Source: Nymphaea colorata (lineage: Eukaryota; Streptophyta; Magnoliopsida; Nymphaeales; Nymphaeaceae). From it: a stretch of DNA of 60,000 nucleotides. The translations under genes and the position numbers were made by a program. Location: contig NC_045139.1 of the NCBI RefSeq assembly GCF_008831285.2, forward strand, positions 542,204-602,203. The letters are read 5' to 3'. Each line of letters starts with the position of its first letter. Position 1 is the stretch's first letter. Below are positions 1 through 11,842 of this stretch, piece after piece. The notes under the pieces are model-generated. The model had not been told where the DNA came from and did not search any database. It saw only the letters and a list, made by a program, of their open reading frames with translations.

Positions 1-61
1 ATCTCAACTCGTCCCGTATCAATTTTGATTCTGACAAAAAAAATAACAGAAGTCCGACCGG

Positions 62-400
62 CCAATCACTTAACTAAAATCTTTGTAAGTCCTCCAAGAA
101 TTTTCACAAATTTAAATGCAAAACTAAACTTTTGAGACGTTACAACTACCTTGTACGTGGAACCATAGGTTTCAGTGTTGAACCGACTTTGATACCATTG
201 TAACAATTGAACTCACTCCCACATCGGACTCGAAGTCGTAGTCTGATGGATCAGAACTTGTCTCTTAGTAGTTTCGATTCAAGTTCTAGAAAAATTAGGA
301 ATAAGGGAACCCAATCACTTAACAACCTTATTTTAGGTTGCACAAGATTGCCCATAAACTTAGGTACAAGATTAAGCTTTTAGAGTGTTACATTTACCTT
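62..400. repeat. Diverged direct repeat (two ~92-bp copies)
   Basis: The stretch at about 62-152 (starting CCAATCACTTAAC and ending TTACCTTGT-like) recurs at about 309-401 with matching start, spacing and end but many substitutions. The copies lie about 247 bp apart and flank the LTR-like junction described separately. This could be an old tandem duplication or part of a dispersed repeat. No coding potential is visible. Confidence 0.5.
186..230 (-). mobile_element. Possible LTR / primer-binding-site junction
   Basis: Positions 186-197 read ACTTTGATACCA, 10 of 12 matches to the complement of the usual plant initiator-Met-tRNA primer binding site. One base later comes TGTAACAATTGA, a TG start as at an LTR edge, then TCCCACATCGG at 217-227, a motif often seen in plant LTRs. 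The orientation would put an internal region leftward, off the window, on the minus strand. No protein-coding retrotransposon domain was seen here, so this is an old remnant or chance. The second motif also matches the upstream element of plant U-snRNA promoters, but no TATA box follows at the required spacing. Confidence 0.25.
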
Positions 401-2324
401 GTTTCTTTTGTGTACTTAGCCCGATCATGAACTTATTTTGACAATTTTTAATACAAAGAGCAATCATGGAAGATGCCAATGCACTTGATTAACAAAAAAA
501 CACCAATATTTGTTGAGGGTAGGTGAACAATCCGAAAGACCATATGAATGTGGAGTTTCGATCTTAGTAATATTTGTAAACACTAAACAGTAGTGGCTTG
601 ACTTTATCATAGATGGTTGTTTCTTTTATGTCAATTAAAGGAAGCAGTATTCTCACTTAAGATTCACCTACCCACAATTCATTCACATTAAAATACGTTG
701 GCTTCTGGAAAGTTTTGCAAAGTACGTCCAAATTTGGATGAAAAATTGTTTTTGTGAACTCTTTCTATGCTTCATATATATACATATATAGTGTTAAGTT
801 TACAAAAACAATTTTCCAGATATGTATAATTGTTGCGGAAAGCTTTGCAAAGTATGTTTAAATTCTGATAACCATGCTTAAATCTTTTGAACATGTAAAG
901 CAGCCAACGATTACCAAGTCATTAAAAGTTTCCTTGACATGCCATTAAAGAGTATAGGCTAATCGCACCACTCAAGTGAAGGCTGAAGTTCTTCATCCTC
1001 TTCCCTGAATGATCAAAGATTGTTTTATGATGCCTCAAGGTAGGTGTTTTGCTATGTACTATTTTCATACAGAGTGATAGTAGTCACGAGAGATCGAAAC
1101 AGAAACTGAGTGCCTACCAACTCTTGCCCCAACCATTTTTATCGCTGCACACAAACGCAAAAAATGCTACTCGATCCCTATAAAGTCAATGTCTCGGATT
1201 AATCGTAACTTCGACTCCTCTCCAATTATAAGAGAGTGGAGATTGGGTTGCTACGTTTAGTACTAAAAAGCTGTACCACATAAAAATATACAAATAAAAA
1301 CAAAGAACAAAAAATCAGACTTAAAAAAAATAAATAAATAAAGTTTGGGGAGAATACCAGAGCTTCCAATCAAGATTCCTTTCATGATTCCCTAAGAATT
1401 TAAATTTGGTCAGATAAATAATAGAAAACATGGGTTGGAGGGTTGGCGCCACTCTGCATGCACGCTTCCACTTGAAAAAAAAAAATTAATTTAGTTCACG
1501 TGCCATATGTTTTGAAAAGATACATTTTTTTATGTAATTTTTTTTTTCCTTCAAATCAATCGCGGAATTCATCTTCAAAAATAGTAAGCTGCTAACCATG
1601 TTTAAAGTAACAAATAGAATAAATTTCAATTGAGGGTGTTTGATGATGACAGAATTGTGGAATTCCATAAATAAAATTGACAAAATGAGAGAATTGCACT
1701 ATCAAACAAAGGATTTTGATTATGAAATTATAGTCTCATTCTTAAATCAAAATTAAGGAATTGATTCTATTTTAGGGGGTGGAATTATTATGATGGTTTT
1801 AATTCATCAATCCTAGAATTTAGTTCGTGGCTTATAAAGCAAGTCATTAAAATTCAGAACTACTAAATACAATGAGAAAAATAAAACTGGTGCTGGTGGA
1901 TCTTGCTCCCCAAGCATCGACTTTAATCCTTCCAACATTGGATCCAGTTTTCCTTCTTCTTTTTTTTTTCTCCATCACCACACAAAGAAGCTGGTGGATC
2001 TATAATTAATACCTAACTAGTATCGTACATGTACGTGAATTTTGTATTAAATTTGTACTAATGGATTTGCAGATGCACGCATTGTTTAATTAAAATGACA
2101 TCACGATTTGGCCTCCTGGCAACCACAAAGTTTTTTTTTTAAGAAAAAAAAAACAAAAACAAACTGGGAAATCTCCCCTTTCATTAATTAAGAACCATAC
2201 TACCAACTAACTCTACATGTGGAAAACCGGAACGTCCGGATACTAATAATAAAACATAAAAAATAATGCATGCATGTGTGTGCATGTGTCTGCATGCATG
2301 CATTCGATGTAAAACCTTCCTTTA
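400..2324. other. Intergenic, nothing recognised
   Basis: AT-rich DNA with short homopolymer and TA tracts and no ORF resembling a known protein. Small GCATG-rich runs appear near 2268-2302. No RNA gene was recognised. Confidence 0.5.
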
Positions 2325-2333
2325 CGTGCATTT

Positions 2334-2524
2334 AGGGGCGGAGTCAGAATTTTCTTCAAGGGCGGACCGGCAGTTCAATCTTTGAATCCGGGTAGAGCCA
2401 ACTGAATTCAAATCTAAAAAATACATTGTGCAATTAAAAAATTTTATTTTTTTCAATGTAATTTTTTTTTTCATTGGCTGGGGTGGGGCCATGGCCTAGG
2501 CGAGCCCCCCTCCCTCCGCCCCTG
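2334..2524. mobile_element. MULE-type MITE, copy 1 (GGGGCGGAG ends)
   Basis: A 191-bp element starts AGGGGCGGAG and ends CTCCGCCCCTG, giving terminal inverted repeats of about 10 bp. It is flanked by CGTGCATTT (2325-2333) and CGTGCGTTT (2525-2533), a 9-bp target duplication with one mismatch. A 9-bp duplication is typical of Mutator-like elements. The inside is non-coding. Related copies lie at 51173, 53390 and, shorter, 47804. Confidence 0.65.
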
Positions 2525-2948
2525 CGTGCGTTTGTCACTTCAGTTTTTAATTATGAGGGTTGACTGTGAGTTGAGTCTGCATTAGATTCGTGATTCGGTG
2601 CAAATTGTGGATTTGAGAACCATGAATTTAAGATTTTCAATATCGCTTAAATCTATGGATTTCAAGTCTAAGGGAGGAGAGTTAAGTTGAGATTGATAGA
2701 CCCATGTTGTTTTTTATTCATCCTTGAAACAAATATTTTTCTTGAAATTTAAAGATCTCAAGAAGTCAGGTCACCTAATCAGATCTTTGATTCAAAGTAA
2801 TCAAAATGCACAATTAAAGATGACTTGCTTGTGTCTTGGCTCCTCTCAGCTTGCAAGAGCTTGTTCAAGCTCATACGATAAGCTAAGCTAAAAGGTTTCA
2901 CACTAACAGTCGAGCACAGTGGGCTTGGACTTGGTTAGGTTTTTCTCA

Positions 2949-4157
<1,209 letters not shown>

Positions 4158-4835
4158 GAGGTGTTTGGTAACAAAAACACTGCAGCAATATGTGAATATG
4201 TTGTTTAGTCACAAAAAAACGTGTTATTTTCGAAAAAAAACGCAAAAAATGCAAGAAAATGAAATGTCGTTTAAAACTTAAAGAATGTGTTTTTTGAAAA
4301 AAAATGTTAAAAATGACAAAACACATTTTTAACATGTTTTTTCACATTTTTTTTCATTTTTTTATTTTTTTAATGCCAAACAGTTTTTTTTTATTTTCTA
4401 TTTTTTATTTGTGGCAAATCTACTTATTTTTTTTATGTTTCTATTATTATTTTCTCAGATATTTTATTTTTCTCTCATTTTTAGTTTTTTTTTTAATTTT
4501 TTAAATATCATTTTTTTCTCATATTTTTCAAGTCTGTCATATTATACCTGAGAAAAACCTTGTCATTTAAAGCTCCGAAACATTATTTGTGACTATGTGT
4601 TTTATGAATCTGTTTTTATCTTTGGGATACATTCATGAAATGAAACAATACAATATTTTTGTTACCAAAGGGTATATTTGACAAATGTACCTGCTTAACT
4701 ATTTCATAAATCTAACTCAATTGATTGACACTTATTAAAGTGTTTTATGAATCTATCTCAATTTTTGAGCCATATTTTTTTGGGTCATATTTATGAAATA
4801 GTTACATATTGTTCCTTTTACCAAACAGACCCCCT
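4158..4835. mobile_element. hAT-like MITE (GTTTGGTAAC ends) hosting a second MITE
   Basis: The left end GGTGTTTGGTAACAAAA pairs with the right end ...CCTTTTACCAAACAGACCCC (terminal inverted repeats around GTTTGGTAA). The interior carries repeated CATGAAAT / TTTATGAATCT motifs. Flanks CTAACGAG and CTAAGCAA could be a decayed 8-bp target duplication, which fits hAT elements. It is interrupted by the element at 4208-4593; without that insert it is about 290 bp, close to a related copy near 40300. Similar interiors occur near 48770 and 56080. No transposase is encoded. Confidence 0.5.
4208..4593. mobile_element. MITE family A, copy 1 (TIR GTCACAAA)
   Basis: A 386-bp element starts GTCACAAA and ends TTTGTGAC, a perfect 8-bp inverted repeat, with TA on both sides, as expected for a Tc1/mariner-like target duplication. 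The inside is T/A homopolymer-rich and ends with a conserved stretch (GAGAAAAACCTTG... then CTCCGAAACATTATTTGTGAC-like). Further copies are at 11843-12209 (inverted), 48315-48661 and, partial, up to 17259. The short open frames in it are chance. Confidence 0.7.
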
Positions 4836-7350
4836 AAGCAAGGATTGGATCGCCTCGTGCACTGTCATTAGGATTCGCCGAGAGACATTTACTTGATTGT
4901 CAATACACTCTCATTAATACATCAACTACTCAAAGCCCGAGCCACATTTGGCCTGAGAACCTGCCACTTTGAACAACAAATCCACAGTTCAAATTTTGGG
5001 GTTGTCTCCTACATGGAGTGCAGTCCCCAGCCAGTTTGATGTCCTCCTAACTTAACATAATTGACCACTCTTAATGTCTTACACTCACTACCTTGAGCTC
5101 ACTTTGAATTCGAACCCAGTCAACGGTGCCCACCTCATTTATGTTTCCGTCTCGCCATTTGTCAAACCATGGCTGCCTGTTCATTTGAGGGTCGCAATCC
5201 ATCCCAGTGCACCAACCCAATTGAATTTCAAACTACCAACTTGTCCGGAGATCCGAGATGCACATCTATTAGCTAGTCTCCATGCATGTGTTCAAGCCAT
5301 TAAAGCCTGGTCTCGACCATGTCGTACGATTTGGTTCGGACACAGGGCCCTAACCTTCCAGGATATGGCCTACTGAGATGGACCCAACTAGTAGGCAAGT
5401 TCACTGGGCTCGGCCGTACTGTTGCTGTGCGATCTGATCCGAGTTGGTTCGTGTTTGCGTAAGTAGATGACGTATGTGCATATGCATGTACAGTGTCTAT
5501 TTATAGCACATGAGTACCTTACATGTGTTTCAATTGCACTTTGAATTGAAAGCTTTTAGGGTTTATAGTACTTAGACAACCTAACACTGTCTATAGTGGG
5601 AAACCAATCAATATTGCTGGCTAGTTCAGTCTAGACTCTAGTCATGTGGTTTAGATTTGAAAAAAAGAAGAAGAAATTTGAGAAAATTGATTAGTGTAGT
5701 TTAGGATAGGGATCTAACACTGACTGGTTCACTTCATATTTAAAACAATATAGGCAGATTTGAAGGAGGGAAAAAAAAAAGATTCTGAAATTTCAATTGC
5801 AGAAAAAATTGCTGGGGTAAGCTCTGGACTTGCTTTATGACATAGACTAAATGGCTTTGCTTCTTGGCAACTCTAAGCAAATAAATGGGCACATGAAAGT
5901 TTCTGTCTCCAACTGCCTTCATGAGAAGAATCCAACAGCATTGGGCCACAATTTCTGGTTTCTCTTACCCGTACATGATCATTCATGGAGACACAGAATT
6001 CATTTCATGTGATAGATTTTATGACACATTATATGCTGCAGAATGCAGGGTTTCTAAATTGCCGTCTCTCTCTCTTCCTCTCTCTCTCTCTTTCCCTCTC
6101 TCTCTGTCTGTGTTCACCTGACTTTTATGCTGAACATATTATACTTCTGCACCAAGAAAGGTGAAAATGTAACTGGCATTATATTACTCAGATCCAGGAC
6201 CTCTGTACTTTTACTTTGGCGAGTGAAAAAATTTGTTCTTCACAAAAGCCCCCACATTAAAAGGAAAATTTTGGAAGACACGCCTAAAGAATTGCAATAA
6301 TGAAACACATACATAAGGTTGAGAGCTTGTTATATTAACATGGGATGACATGTTATTGCCTTATAATGGATTTTTTTGTATGTTCTAGTTTTGCCCTTTT
6401 CAGGAGTAGGTCTTCCATTTAACCGACTGAGACATTTTGGTCATTTCCATCCATAACATATGGTCCCTTGTTAGGAGCACATATAACTTGCTCAGCCTAA
6501 AGTTTTAATGAAGTGAAAAGCGCAATCAACTTTGCAGAAAGCAGAACTTAGAATCATTTGCTTTTGCTCCTTTCGATTGTGAACTACCAACAGATAGGGA
6601 GGACAAACGGCACACTAATTTTTGTGCCTTTACTCGACCATCCTTGGAGACGATGGATCATGGAAAGTCGACTACTGATCAAGGATTCCAGCCGGTTTTT
6701 CATCTTCTGCCGGGGAACTTCTGCTCAAAAATTAGGATGTGGTGGCACCAATCTATACACATGGCTTTTCGATAAGAAAAAATAAATGCAAAAGCTAAAA
6801 ACGATCTTCAACTTTCGTCAACGATGAAAATTAGACAAACTATTATGAAATTATCATTGGACTAACAACATTTTATAGTTGAAGTTGGTGATGGATTGAT
6901 TGTTTATCTTCAAGTCTTTGTTAGACTATTCACTATAGTAAGAAAATATGCCAAAGATCTGAACCAGTGTGGGTGGGCCAAGAGCGTACCGCACACCTAA
7001 ACACCCAAGGGAATTCAGCTGACAGCGTCAGCCCAACAGCTACATCACACCATCAAGTTTTCAATATAGAAACCAGAAATTCTCCGTATCATCATCACTC
7101 AAGAAACAACCTAAAGTAAAGTTAAACTAAGGAGAATTTTTAGTTTCCACAATGTATGATTTGCATATACAATGGGCTATGCTAGGTGAAATCAGATTTA
7201 CAAAAGGACTCTTCCTGTTCAAGGCTTCCTTAATGAAGATTGGATGAAGTTATGCAACCAGGAAAATGGCGTTATGTTGAAGACTTGCGATCTATTGAAA
7301 TCAATTTGCACCCCTTGAAGAGGATGTGCTTCCTGTTGAATACCTGCGAT
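4836..7350. other. Intergenic; low-complexity tracts, no recognised gene
   Basis: A 100-codon open frame at 5074-5376 (+) has no recognisable family and no supporting promoter or splice context, so I do not call it. A CT-rich tract lies at 6062-6113. The rest is unremarkable AT-rich DNA. Confidence 0.5.
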
Positions 7351-7799
7351 CTATGGGCCACGAGTCTCAGATGGAATGATGATGGAATCACCTGTATTAA
7401 AGGTTAACCATGGTAAAACTGTTGTTGAGTCTTGCCATGAGACCAAGAAGAAAGCCACAGAAGTTGAGGAGGAATTTTCCCAGGGATTTGGTTATTTGAA
7501 CTCCACTAAGATTGTAGTAATAGAATGAAAATAAAAAGGTAAAGGGCCTTCTTATCCTATGTGGAGTAGTTTGAAAAAAAAGAAAAAGAGCTTTTCATTC
7601 CAATGAAGTTAGTAAATTTTGAAAAGAAGGGTGTGGGGATAATATCTTTTAAGGCTATCCGAAGTTTTGACGTGAAAGAAGGAAAGTTGGCGCAACAGAA
7701 TCCTGATATGGATATCTCTGGAACAGAGAATTTCTATAACAAAGAGAATGCTCTCCCGCGGAGAAATGAGCCTACAGAGGAGTTGCCAATTTCCACCAA

Positions 7800-9430
7800 A
7801 TGAAGTTTGGCAGTTGGAATGTCAGAGGGTTAGCTAATCTAGCAACCCAAAGAGATTTTAATAATTGGGTGAGATCTCATCATCTTTGGATCGTTTTTCT
7901 TGTTCAACACCATGTTGATTGCAGACAACTTCAAATTTTTTGCAATCGCTAAGAAACTAGACAAAAGTCGTATAATCTTAATTCCTAAATCTGATTCTGT
8001 TGTGTACATTTTCAATTTCAAACCTATTGCTCTTGAGAATAGTGTACTGAAATTTCAGAATCATGGTTTCGAGAATAAAGGAGGTATTAGAGCATATATA
8101 TATCGTTTCCAACATGCAAGGTACTTTTTTTTTTGTAGATACAAACATCCATCAATATTTCCTTCTTGCGCAAGAAATGGTATACGCAATGTCTAAAGAC
8201 AAATCAACTAGCTTATGTATGAAGATAGAGCTATCAAAAGCTTATGATAGAGTCAACTGAACTTTCTTACAAGCTGCTATGTTGCATTTGGGATTCCATC
8301 CTATTTGGACTCAAAGAGTAATAACAGTAGTAACAAATGCTTTCTATGCTCTTGTGATTAATGGCCATCAAGGTGAATATTTTGGATGTTCTCGTGGTCT
8401 GCGGCAAGGAGACCCTTTATCCCCACTTTTACTCCTCATTGTCATGGAAATCTTTTCTTGTATATTGCAAGCTGCAATTCAAAGAAAAATGATTGAAGTC
8501 CCACATATTGGGAGAGACGTAGAAGGAGTTTTTTCTATATATGTTGATGACATCCTGATTTTCTTAAAAGCCTCCAAGAATGGCATTCATCATCTACTAA
8601 AAAAAAAAAAAATTCTCTATTTGAGCTTCATGCTGGAATGATGCTTAACCTTCAAAAATCAACAATCTTCGCATTCAATATGGGCCGAAGCGAGATTACA
8701 AATGTCTCTAAACCCTATACTTTTAAAAATGCAAAGTACACTGAGTTTATGGAAAAACAGACTACTTTCCTATGCAAGCAGGATCTGCTTGATCAAATCA
8801 GTATTAGAAGCACTTCCTAGCTAATTGGATGTTTATACTCAAGTGTCGTCCTCACGTCATTAAGAAAATAGAGCAGATTATGTGCAGTTTTCTATGGGGA
8901 GAGTTAGATGCATGGTGTAAGCCTCGTTTAATTACTTGGAATGTCTTGACTCTTCCTCTATTGGAAGGTGGGTCGGATATTAGAAAACTTGAGAAGGTCA
9001 ATGAAACTAACTTGTCGTTTCTGGGATGTACATTAGTTTCTCACCAGGGCATATGTTAATAGGAAAAGTGCTTGAGATGTGAAAATGGGTCCCAATATTT
9101 CTCCTCTTGGGCGTGACATAATTGCTTCCTATCGAAAAATTCCACATCTGTCACTTGGAAGGTGATGAAGGGAGAACTTGATAAGTTTTGGAGAGACCTA
9201 TGAAGAGAGGATGTTCTACTCAAGCATATTCCATTGGATCAGTTTGGGGAGGGGTAGGACCTTTCCTTCTGAAATCGGATAAGGAAACACTAATGCAGCA
9301 CCAAATAGAACTAAAGTAATGGCGACATGTGCAATGCATTGGAGATCACCTTCAACTTAGGCTCACACGAAGCGCAGATTTTTTCTTACTGTATAATACT
9401 CATACACGTTTTTTGTGACAATGGGTTAAG
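7800..9430 (+). mobile_element. Broken LINE (non-LTR retrotransposon) ORF2, 5' and RT part
   Basis: At 7800 a frame opens with KFGSWNVRGLANLATQRDF, the usual start of a plant LINE endonuclease, but stops within about 45 codons; most of the endonuclease is missing. Reverse transcriptase follows in several frames: IILIPKSDSVVYIFNFKPIAL (7950-8030), LAQEMVYAM...KIELSKAYDRVN (8165-8257), GLRQGDPLSP (8396-8425) and catalytic YVDD (8540-8551). The RT tail with KKIEQIMCSFLWG is at 8829-9059. Breaks include a frameshift near 8062, a TGA at 8258-8260 where the family has Trp, and a frameshift at the A12 run 8599-8612. Homology fades by about 9430, where foreign sequence begins. This is a dead copy; upstream sequence to about 7360 may be remains of ORF1. 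Confidence 0.85.
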
Positions 9431-9864
9431 GGCCTGTTTGATTGTCATGTGAAATTTAACGCGGTAAATTTACCATGGTAAATTTTTTTAGAAAAATTTA
9501 CAAGATGAAATTTCTCCCTCTTCCAATCTGAGGCCCTGTTTGATGTGCACATGAAAAATTTAACATGGTAAATTTAACCTTGTTTGATGTAGATGGTAGA
9601 AAAATGAAGAGACTTTTTCATAACTGTTAAATTTAACGCTGAGAATCTTCCAAAACTACAGTAGATTAAAGTTGTATTAGTTTAATTCCATGACTGCTCC
9701 TGCCAAGAACTTCTGTAGGAGCTCTTGACAAAGAATTGCAGGGATTCAAAAAAGTACCAATTTTGATATTGTTATGCAAATTCTCAGCGTTGAAGATAGA
9801 CACATCAATGTTACCATTCTTCAATTTCTTCTCGGAAGCACCCAATTCATCTCCAATCGCCAAT

Positions 9865-9887
9865 GCGAGGGAGCTCGTCGACTGCGG
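9865..9887 (+). repeat. Direct repeat flanking the mTERF fragment (left copy)
   Basis: A GAGGGAGCTCRTCGACTG core occurs here and again at 10481-10503, 20 of 23 bases identical over the wider match. All three differences are transitions. The pair brackets the mTERF-like sequence. Confidence 0.75.
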
Positions 9888-9957
9888 GAGCACCCAATTC
9901 AAAGACGCTTCACATGCTCCCAGCTCCAAATTCAGCGGGAGCACTACCAGCTTCCTC

Positions 9958-10482
9958 ATGGCATTTTCTGTAATCCAGACACCACTACCACGAACTTCAT
10001 CGACGTCATGGGGATCCCTTTCCTCCTCCGACCTCCCTTGCAAGTACCGGCCTCCCTCCAAAGCCCCGATATTCCTTGACTCGACGTTTACTCCATCCCC
10101 TACTGACCTTCATTCTGTTGTGCTGCTCGAGTCCACCAATTCCCCTTCTTCGTCTCCCATCTCTGATTCTGGCCTCCTCTTTCGCCACAAGCTCCTTTAC
10201 CTCGAGAGCCTACGGGTTAACTCCTCAGCGGCCACTGCGAAGAACCCCAATCTCCGGTCCGCGTCCATTGACAGTCTCAGAACCGTCGAGTCTTGCTTCC
10301 GGAGTATGGGACTCAGCCGCGATGACATCGGCCGGATCCTCAGCATGCACCCCCAACTCCTAACCTGCGACCTCCGTCGGGACGTCTATCCCGTCTTTGA
10401 TTCCCTCCTCAACGTGGTCGGCATCCCATGGCCTCATCTCCAAAAAGCCCTAACCTGATGCCCCAGATTGTTAGTTTCTAGT
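9958..10482 (+). pseudogene. mTERF-family gene fragment (5' part, truncated)
   Basis: From the ATG at 9958 the frame encodes a Ser/Pro/Thr-rich, transit-peptide-like N-terminus. From about 10190 it continues into LLYLESL and then NLRSASIDSLRTVESCF, MGLSRDDIGRILSMHPQLL and two-helix repeat sequence typical of mTERF proteins, which bind organellar nucleic acid and affect plastid or mitochondrial gene expression. At 10456-10458 a TGA replaces what looks like the Arg codon CGA of the common '(R)CPRLLVSS' repeat; the reading continues as CPRLLVSS and then loses all similarity at about 10482. Full mTERF proteins have many more repeats, so this is only the first quarter to third. It resembles the SOLDAT10/At2g03050 group by memory. 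The frame is open further upstream to 9736, but that part lacks family features. Probably a captured, non-functional fragment. Confidence 0.7.
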
Positions 10483-10503
10483 GAGGGAGCTCATCGACTG
10501 TGG
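10481..10503 (+). repeat. Direct repeat flanking the mTERF fragment (right copy)
   Basis: Second copy of the GAGGGAGCTCRTCGACTG motif, located exactly where mTERF similarity stops. This suggests the repeat is linked to how the fragment was copied or joined. Confidence 0.75.
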
Positions 10504-10524
10504 AGGGAGGAAGACGCACGGGTC

Positions 10525-10624
10525 GAGTGGGTGAAATTTCACCCACTCATTTTATCGTAAACGGGGTGAAATTTCACCCCGTTTGATGGTTTTTGTGTCG
10601 GGCAGGTGAAATTTCACCTTCCCG
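10525..10624. repeat. Array of three palindromes with core GGTGAAATTTCACC
   Basis: Palindrome 1 at 10525-10548 (24 bp, perfect), palindrome 2 at 10559-10584 (26 bp, perfect) and palindrome 3 at 10599-10624 (26 bp, one mismatched pair) share the same centre, with different flanking arms (GAGTG..., AAACGG..., CGGGCA...). There is no loop, so they could form small cruciforms in DNA or hairpins in RNA. Confidence 0.9.
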
Positions 10625-11050
10625 TACGTATTTCAACCGCTCCATAGTTAAATGGTGCAGTAGATTGTGGAACGCAAAAGCGTTACCTAGAGCCTACTGG
10701 TTTGCGTTTGTTTGCAGTTATCAACGTCTACCTACTGAAGCCAGGCTTCTGCATGTGGGGCATTCCATTGCTTCTGGGTGTAAGCTATGTAGGAGGGTTT
10801 GTGAAGATCAATCTCACCTTTTTTTCTCCTATACTTATGCTATGAACATTTGGCAATACATCTGTTCATCATAATATATATTTTTTCTCTGTTTGGAACT
10901 GGTGGTGGAAGAAGAGGTTCCCATGTACAGAATTCAAATGGTGTTGGAACCACATCATAATCTGGAAGCTATGGTGTTTCAGAAATCATGTGGTGCATAA
11001 AGAGGTAGTTAAGCTAGCTGAGATTGCTAAGAGGGAAGTTAAACAATATG
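10625..11050 (+). mobile_element. Broken LINE, 3' part with zf-RVT domain
   Basis: The LINE resumes with VKWCSRLWNAKALPRAYWFAF and LPTEARLLHVG, then CKLCRRVCEDQSHLFFSYTYAMNIW. This is the zinc-binding region at the end of plant LINE reverse transcriptases (Cys at LCRRVC, followed by H and C-like positions). A W-rich tail (WWWKKRF..., IIIWKLWCFRN) continues to about 11045, where a TA-rich 3' end begins. Together with 7800-9430 it makes one LINE split by an insertion. Confidence 0.8.
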
Positions 11051-11088
11051 TAATATATATATATATATATATATATATATTACATAAA
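11047..11088. repeat. (TA)n microsatellite at the LINE 3' end
   Basis: TATGTAA then (TA)n then TTACATA forms a perfect inverted repeat around the TA tract. It may derive from the simple-sequence 3' tail of the LINE. Confidence 0.8.
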
Positions 11089-11842
11089 TATGGAAATTAT
11101 ATAAACTAATTAAGAGCAAGTGTATGTACGTTACTTCACCTCCGGTATCTTCATGATGTTGCATATTCATTTAACTGAGACGTGGATTGCAATAATGGAG
11201 AAAGACCCTTAGACAGTGATGGGAGCCGCAGGAATTGGAGGTGAATATGGGAGGATCGAACCCCACTTGTGTAAGCGTTTGATCAGCATTTTTACATGGT
11301 TGAGACACGTAAAGGCATCGCGCTCAAGTTCCTGTCGAGGGCCTGTGAGACTTTTTTGAGTGGCCCAGTTCTTGGCGAGATTCAGCACGAAAATAAATAA
11401 AAGAAAAGAAAAAAGGAAAAGAAAAGGGGAAGAAAAGGAAATATGCAGCGATCAAAAGCAGTATGTTTTACAGAAAAATCAGGAGTAATGAAGATATGGC
11501 TCATGTTTTGAAACTGTTTTTGTTACTGCACTACAAGTTCAGCATCTTCCCGCAAAATTTTCATTTATAAATCTACATTGCGCACAATTAGCAAAATTTT
11601 CATTGAACTTAGCTATTGCACTTTGAGCAGCTTCAGATTGATGGGTTTCCTTCAGTGGCAGCTTCATGCAACCGCTTAGTAACCATTCTAGCCATATCCT
11701 TTTTCTCTTGCTCATCAAGACATTTTTGAGATTGCTATGGTTGTAGGTGTACCAGGAACAAAAATGATACAGATGGTCTGACTTTATCTGTTTCTAGAGT
11801 TGCCATGAATAGTTATTTTCTAAATGTTTAGATTTAATGATA
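11089..11842. other. Intergenic, nothing recognised
   Basis: Non-coding AT-rich sequence with an A/G-rich tract at 11393-11440. No convincing ORF, RNA gene or element end. Confidence 0.5.

Larger units (their letters stand above)
9431..10624. mobile_element. Segment inserted in the LINE, carrying an mTERF fragment
   Basis: The LINE reading is interrupted between about 9430 and 10600. The left part has two copies of a motif built as GTTTGAT, a short spacer, then (GTGAAA/ATGAAAA)ATTTAAC, starting at 9434 and 9537, plus the small palindrome GGTAAATTTACC at 9473-9484. The middle carries the 5' part of an mTERF gene. The right part has three large palindromes around GGTGAAATTTCACC, one preceded by another GTTTGAT. 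I could not define a clean target duplication or one pair of terminal inverted repeats, so the element class is open; a gene-capturing non-autonomous DNA transposon is the best guess. Confidence 0.5.

Noticed and set aside
217-227. TCCCACATCG as an upstream element of a plant U-snRNA gene
   Set aside because: No TATA box at about 24 or 34 bp downstream and no snRNA-like sequence after it; the LTR reading fits better.
5074-5376. 100-codon open frame on the + strand
   Set aside because: No recognisable domain, no neighbouring exon or promoter signal, and a composition like the surrounding non-coding DNA.
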